The notes under the pieces: generated by a model | Seen by the model: the letters and a program-made list of their open reading frames with translations, nothing else | Database searches by the model: none | Told to the model about the DNA's origin: nothing | Position numbers and translations under genes: made by a program | Shown: in pieces, positions 58,236 through 64,000 of the stretch | Position numbering within the stretch: position 1 is the stretch's first letter | Layout of the letters: the number at the start of each line of letters is the position of its first letter | DNA from: Leguminivora glycinivorella | Taxonomy: Eukaryota; Arthropoda; Insecta; Lepidoptera; Tortricidae | DNA length: 64,000 nt | Direction: 5' to 3' | Assembly: GCF_023078275.1 (NCBI RefSeq) | Contig: NC_062971.1 | Coordinates: 20,088,001-20,152,000, forward strand

Positions 58236-60654
58236 AGGTACTAGGTATTAAATTAAGATAATCTAATTTAGCTTTAGTCTGGATACAACAAGGATCTGAT
58301 ATTATACAATCTGGATCTGATATCTTCAAAAAACGTAATTTTTGACCCTCCATACTCCGGATAATCATATCCAGAGCAAATTTTGGCGTGTAGTAAAGCT
58401 CGAATCAGACTAAGTGTCAGTAGGTATTATCGTTGCATTATAAGTAAAGTTTGGGAGATATAAATACCTATTCAAAAAAACGTTACATTTTAAACTTAAC
58501 CTAATACTTTTTTTTTTAATAATCACACCTAAAACCGCGACTGAGTACGACACGAACGATTTCTAGAACAATAATCAGCACTACAAACAAATAACAATAA
58601 TATCCGATCGTGAGCGCCCTATCTCTAACTTGCACTTCCTTTTATCTGTAACTTCAAGCATTTTGCATTCTATACCGATTGTGATAAGGCCATCAAAACC
58701 GCAGTTGAACGCCAGTAATATTTTATAGAGAAATTGTTTTTGCGGCACGCGCCTATACCCTAGTTCAAAGTGATTTGTTGTTAGGGTTGCTACAATGTTA
58801 AAGGTAATAAGGGCAATTTAATTGTAAATTTATCAGGCATGCAGGTTACATGTTTATTGAGTTCAACTTTGTTTATTAAAAGTATTAAAACATATTGCCT
58901 ACGTAAACCGATTACTCGGGCTTTAAGTGATTATGTAGCAGCGACTTCATTTAATTTATGTGGGTACGTAAACTTAGTAAACTAACAGAACTCTTCTCAC
59001 TTATGCAGGGTTTTCTTCAAGAAGGTAACCTATAGGTTGCACGTTCATTATATTTTAAAGAAGCGGTCGTGGAATTCCTAAAAAAAGTAGCCTGTAACGA
59101 AAATTTGCATCATTATAATATTTATAAAGATCATTGTTACTTGAAGCTTGGGGTATCCTTATTTACTTGTATCAGCATTCGCATATTTTATCGTTTTCTT
59201 TGTCACATAGTAAAAAAAAAGATATTTTATTGTCAATAAAAGTGCTTATTCTACTTACAATTTTAACATTAATTTAAAACCAAACGATAAGTGTCATTTG
59301 TACTAATTAAAAAGCAACAACGCCATTATTAGCTAACAGAAGACTTCCTTGCGCATTTATCAAGTCGGGGAGGTATATTATAAGTCTTAAACCTATTAAT
59401 CTAGTTTTGATTCGAATAGGAAAATATAAATTAAAATCTTACTCATATTTAGTATCATTCTTCTTTATATATTGATCAGATTCAAATAGCGTGTAAATTT
59501 TATTACAAAGTCATCTTGGCACAACCCTAGCAAGGTATCAGCTAGATAATATCGAACGGTGTGGTGATAAAACAATCAACCTTGTTTTTGCGGCATTAGA
59601 TAAAATTGCAGTCAATATTATTTGTTTCTGATATTTGCACTATTTGCAGAGAACAAATTTCAATTGGCGCGCAGGTATCATTGTTGTATGCAAAATTATA
59701 GTTTCATAAACTAAGTCACTATGTTTTTTGCATGGGGATTAGGGACTTGGTAAAGATTCGTTGATACCGGATGTACCAAGTACCAATATGGACAAAAAGC
59801 CATAAATATCTAGTTAAAGATTATCGTAATATCACAAAATATACCTATGGACAATAAGGTAGAAAATAGATATGTTTGGCAAAAAATCGTAGCTAATGAC
59901 TACATAGATGAATTTCCAAATACATAGGTACATAACGAGAGAAGGAACTCTAGCATAACTATCCAAATGGTTAAGAGGTAGTCAGACAGACTGACATATC
60001 AGATGTCTCCATAGCTCAGTATGTAGTATGTACTTGTACACTTAAGAATAGTTTATTTGCTATCTTCCTTTGGTATTCGTATTTCAGACGCGGTGTCAGT
60101 GTCAATACAGCATACCGAACTTGAAAGTGAATAATAAATATACCACAATTACAAAATGCTTTAGCTCACCGAACTCCATAAAATAGCTCACAAATAAGTC
60201 ACACAATTACACCTCGACTCCCGCGTCATAAACAGCCGGATTGCTCATTCCCGACTTATGTGCCTTTCGCACGCCATCCCGCGTACGCGCACTCCGATAA
60301 ATTAACTGTTCGCACCCCGATAGCGCTTTGTGCGAACATCGATGATTTACCGACAATTATCGATTAATTCAAGCAGCGATCGTAAGTTTAATCGATATTA
60401 TTAAGGAGACGATTTGAATGCGCGAACCACGGTTTATAAATCACTGGCTAACGTGGCAATTAGTGGGGGATAATGTACTTTGAGATAAGCGAGAAATGGT
60501 AATAGTTTTAATACCTACCTAATTGCAACATTTACAAGTTTTACAACTACACTACTAGTTGCAAAATTGAAAGTAATTTGTGCCTATCACTTATTCATTT
60601 TCCGTGCGGTATCCCGGCTCTATGAGTCTGAGATTCTCTAAATCACAAATCCTA
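58236..60654. other. Gene-poor DNA with candidate regulatory block
   Basis: No gene. 60200-60470 stands out: GC-richer and dense in ATCGAT and homeodomain-like cores (aacatcgatgatttaccg, acaattatcgattaattc, gtttaatcgatattattaag). It looks like a conserved enhancer-type element. Confidence 0.4.
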
Positions 60655-60735
60655 AAATTTGGCATAGGCACTAGTTTTAACGAAAGCGACTGCCATCTGA
60701 CCTTGTGCCTAAAACTTTGTAAGGGTTCTCATACC
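60655..60735 (+). repeat. SINE-like fragment
   Basis: aggcactagttttaacgaaa, gcgactgccatctgacctt are phrases of a widespread lepidopteran short repeat. It covers most of the 60-codon frame at 60580-60762, which is therefore not a gene. Confidence 0.45.
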
Positions 60736-61485
60736 GCATGGTATACCCTTACGAGTCCTTAGCGTTTAAGGCTCGGTTTATACCTAACAACATTAAACAT
60801 TTAGACACGTGCCGTGTTTTTTTTTAAGTTGTCTGACGTCGTCTGCGCGGTAAAATATTAATTGAATTCATTAATGAATGTGAAAATATCATCTTGTCTT
60901 CCGCAGGCACGGGTCTGACACGCTCAGTGTCTGTCGTATGTAATCCAAGTTTATCGGTTGTTCTAAAGATAAAGGAATCATTTGACAGTCACCAGGCGCT
61001 TGAACTTCATCACGTCTGAAGGGCAGTTATCCGAACTCGAAGCATCACACTCTGTCCAATAGGTTTTTTGTCGGCCAAATGGTAGCGATACTCATCAGTT
61101 AACAAAAACCGACGACGACCGCACCACAAAGAGCCACCGTCCCGTCGATTATGCCCTATGACAAGGCGTTTTGCCTCGAACAACACTCCATATTGATCCA
61201 AACAACTTCTCTATTTTGTTTGAACCTTATTAGATTTTTTGTGATGCGATACGTCCTGGTGTAAATGCGGAGCAAGAGCGTAATGAAGAATAAGTAATGG
61301 CAAGTGAGTAGATAAATCATTGTAGGTATACTCTTAATTATTCGGTTTTATGTTTAAGTAATTGCCTTGCTCAGGAGTTACTGTTAAGAATATTCGTTTT
61401 TCTTTAGTAAATTCCTACTAAGTACTTTCATAGAGATAATTTGTGCTGAATTTTTGTATGTAAAGAAATTAGGAAGTCGGCACCG

Positions 61486-61655
61486 TCTGAACTGACCCCG
61501 TAGCCGAATGGCATTTCTGCGATGCAAAACGCCGCAGAAATGTAGCCTGGCTCTGTCGCGCCAATACGCAAGAGCGGTAGAGATAGATAGCTAGGAAATA
61601 GATTATCGTGATCGTTTCGTGAGTGTTTGTGCACTCGGCTACGCACTCGGTCCTT
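61486..61655. repeat. MITE-like repeat with CCCGTAGCCGA / TCGGCTACG ends
   Basis: ccccgtagccgaatggc at the left and cactcggctacgcac at the right are inverted. The middle contains a short tttctgcg/cgcagaaa hairpin and gcgccaatacgcaagagcgg. A 113-codon minus-strand frame (61428-61769) runs through it without a domain. Confidence 0.5.
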
Positions 61656-62293
61656 CAGAAAACAGGGTTTACTAATATTAAATCGAATTCCATAAGGTCT
61701 GGTAATTTGTACAACCGACCAACATGTAACTTTAACATGTTTTGGTTCGCCTGAACTAATATAGGTCATACTTTTGTCACAACCGAGCTAAAAGCCAGAA
61801 TTGGACATATAGTAAGACACAAAGCGATTAAACTCGCTCACGCTTCTACTCTCACGCCAAAATCCAAGTCTGATAGTCTTGTACCATTAACCAATCAACT
61901 GAGGCCTCTCTGAGTTCCCACAATCACGCAATCATAGTTTATAGTAAGCTGGTGATCGAATAGTCCGTAAGCTCCCGTGGCGCGATCTATGGCCTTTTGC
62001 GCCTTACGAGCTAAATTGTTGGTTTAATAGGTCTTTTTCAAGCACCGTTTGAAATCAAAAAGCCCGTGCATCTACCTAAATAGTACAGTACGTATATAGT
62101 GTACTATTCTGTTGCATTGATGAATCAATCTTTTTTGACGATCCTGTTGATAAATGTGTAAGTATAGTTTATTATATAAACACATTTCATTGTTATTTTT
62201 CAATGGTTTACCATATTTTAGTGAGAAATTGGTTTTGCATTACTATCACACTGTTGGTTGTGCGCCTGTTGGACTAGCTGAAATGAAACCAGC

Positions 62294-62390
62294 CCCTCTA
62301 GCACAACTTGCCTTGTCGCGCGCGAGTCCATACTTGAAGTCGCGCTTGATGTATGGACTCGCGCGCGACAAGGCCAGCTGTGCTAAAGGG
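62294..62390. repeat. Hairpin MITE with CCTTGTCGCGCGCGAGTC arms
   Basis: Arms ccctctagcacaacttgcct...gtccatac and gtatggac...aggccagctgtgctaaaggg are inverse complements over about 40 bases. Both strands give similar frames (62154-62474, 62246-62428) purely from the palindrome. Confidence 0.8.
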
Positions 62391-63114
62391 TCAGGTCCGC
62401 CATGTATATGTCTGCCATGTTCATTCACAAAGACGAGTAGTAAAAAACAAGGGGAGGCCTATGTCAAGCAGTAGAACAAAGTCTTTAGAGCTTATGCTTA
62501 CAATGATAATAATTATCTCACTTCATGATTAAACACAATGCAAAGAAGTTGAATAAGTATTTTGTCTAGGTCGATAATCTAAAACTTGAACAATTCATAT
62601 AATTAAAACCAAACATTTGATGTAGGTACATTATCAGCAGTTACCTATTAGAACAATCGGTGGTCCAATTTTGCCCATCTGGGTGGTCGAGTGCGGACGT
62701 TCTTTATAATTGATTTCGAGTAAAGATTTATAATGTTCGAGATGAATACCGGCCGTTATGTGCCGCTTTCTTAGAAGATGTTGGTACTAGGCGTGTTCCT
62801 ATTTTAAACTAATAGAAAATATTATATTTAGGTACTTAGCAGTATATTAGGTAGAAGCTGAAAAATGGGTTTTATTAGTAGGTATTATGAAGTAAAATAT
62901 AAACATTACATGCAATACTTATGTATTTAATAAGTAATTCAGCAAGAATGTACAAAATTTTCTAAAATAATGTAGCTATACTTAAGAAGAAATTATAATT
63001 TGAAACTAATGCGTTAGTTAGCTGATTGACTGACTTAACAAAGAAATAGAAATTTTAAGCAGTATTTTAAGTAATGAACAAGTCTAACAGTTACCTACTT
63101 GTACCTTTAATACT

Positions 63115-63238
63115 GTGGGCCTAGTGAAAAAGGGTATAACTCAAATTGACTCGGTGAAAAAGGTCACACGTCCGAGAGGGGACTTGTGCCCTTTTTCACC
63201 GAGTCAATTTGAGTTATTCCCTTTTTCACTAGGCCCAC
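63115..63238. repeat. Hairpin MITE with TAGTGAAAAAGGG ends, copy 2
   Basis: GTGGGCCTAGTGAAAAAGGG and its inverse bound a 124 bp near-perfect palindrome containing caaattgactcggtgaaaaa. Same family as 22651-22798, with better preserved arms. Confidence 0.85.
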
Positions 63239-63384
63239 ATAATGCATACCTCAAAAGGTTTACAGAGATCCCATAGGTATCAATATTCTTGTCAGAGTGA
63301 ACATACGCACTAGAAATTAATAAAATAAAAATTCTGATACTGATTATGGTTTTACTACTACTTACACTTAATTTGTTGGCGCGA

Positions 63385-63850
63385 CGACCCAAAGTGAGTC
63401 TTGACCTCCAACACAAGAGTACGCCACTTTACGCGGCCCAGAGCGACCTCCAGCTCGCCATCCCTCGCTGACGCCTGAGTTCAAGAAGATCTGCTTCCAC
63501 TATATCTGCCCAACGATATGGCCAGCAGGCCGGCGTCCAGTTGGACAACCCGGATAGGCCCTCTCGACTGCCCGATCCTCACCCATCCTTATGAGATGGC
63601 CAAGCCAGCGGAGACGATATTGTGCCTTGGTCTCACCTATTATATCGGTTCGGCTATTAGATGTTCGATTTCGGCATTCTTTCGGATTCTCCAACTGCCA
63701 TCGTCTCTATATTCACGGGTCCCAGAATCTTCCTGAACACCTTGCGTTCTGTTGCTAGTAGGCTGTTTTCCGCCTTGAGTGTTAGTGTCCAAGCCTCACA
63801 CCCACACATTAAGATGGGGCGTATCACGGTCTTATAGATCCGTAGCTTTT
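63385..63850 (-). pseudogene. Decayed LINE ORF2 C-terminal region
   Basis: The minus strand reads YKTVIRPILMCGCEAWTLT, ERKVFRKILGP, then after a frameshift YRLRWLGHLIRMGEDRAVER and CPTGRRPAG, then after another frameshift SEGWRAGGRSG. These are the conserved post-RT blocks of RTE-type non-LTR retrotransposons. At least two frameshifts and a stop make it inactive. The RT catalytic core is not in the window beyond this piece. Confidence 0.75.
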
Positions 63851-64000
63851 AAGACGCTGTTTTTACCAACCTGAAATAAACACCATGTATCTCTCGAAAA
63901 ATTATAGATTGTTTAAGTGAATTGTATCAATCATCAATATGTGGTCTACATTAATTATCATCTAATAAGATTAATTTGTTTAACTACAGCATTTAATAAG

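Noticed and set aside
61428..61769. 113-codon minus-strand frame
   Set aside because: Runs through a MITE-like repeat; no domain, and composition follows the repeat.
62154..62474. Frames giving similar peptides on both strands
   Set aside because: Explained entirely by the palindrome at 62294-62390.

Overview
This is AT-rich animal nuclear DNA, almost certainly from a moth or butterfly (Lepidoptera). The evidence is eukaryotic: GT-AG introns, an insect clan-3-type cytochrome P450, short interspersed repeats of lepidopteran type (including one ending in GTAT repeats), Lep1-type Helitron fragments with TC...CTAG ends, and frequent taggtac/gtaccta words. There are no operons, Shine-Dalgarno signals or CRISPR arrays.

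Layout. 1-4.3 kb: intergenic DNA with one ~570 bp repeat carrying a GGAC microsatellite. 4.3-6.2 kb, minus strand: the only convincing host gene, a two-exon P450 that reads as a complete 470-residue protein. Its heme, K-helix and C-helix motifs are good, but the oxygen-activation motif of helix I is replaced. A Helitron lies about 190 bp upstream of its preferred start. 6.6-18.9 kb: repeat-rich intergenic DNA with Helitrons, hairpin MITEs and retroposon fragments.

18.9-32.4 kb is the most remarkable part, a stack of nested transposons. The outer layer is a foldback-like element with ~1.2 kb inverted repeats that are almost identical and built largely from ~157 bp tandem units. A 7.05 kb cut-and-paste element of the Ginger type (integrase-like DDE transposase, TIR starting TGT, TATA target duplication) sits in its left arm. 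That element carries the transposase on the minus strand and a second, spliced coiled-coil gene on the plus strand. It has itself been hit by a 1.21 kb TIR element inside the transposase gene (ATAT duplication), a Helitron enclosing a GC-rich island, a LINE 3' fragment and two perfect or near-perfect hairpins. The core of the outer element holds a 5'-truncated LINE, another hairpin and a GC-rich block of short palindromes.

32.4-44.6 kb: a 1.0 kb TIR element with AATT duplication, a hAT-like element with 8 bp duplication, an ORF1-like retroelement exon, a short retroposed insert with a 17 bp duplication and a tRNA-like SINE head. 44.6-64 kb: gene-poor DNA with scattered MITEs and retroposon tails, a few blocks that look like conserved non-coding regulatory DNA, and a decayed LINE at the right end. 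No RNA gene is secure. Host genes other than the P450 were not recognised, and exons too short to see by eye may have been missed.
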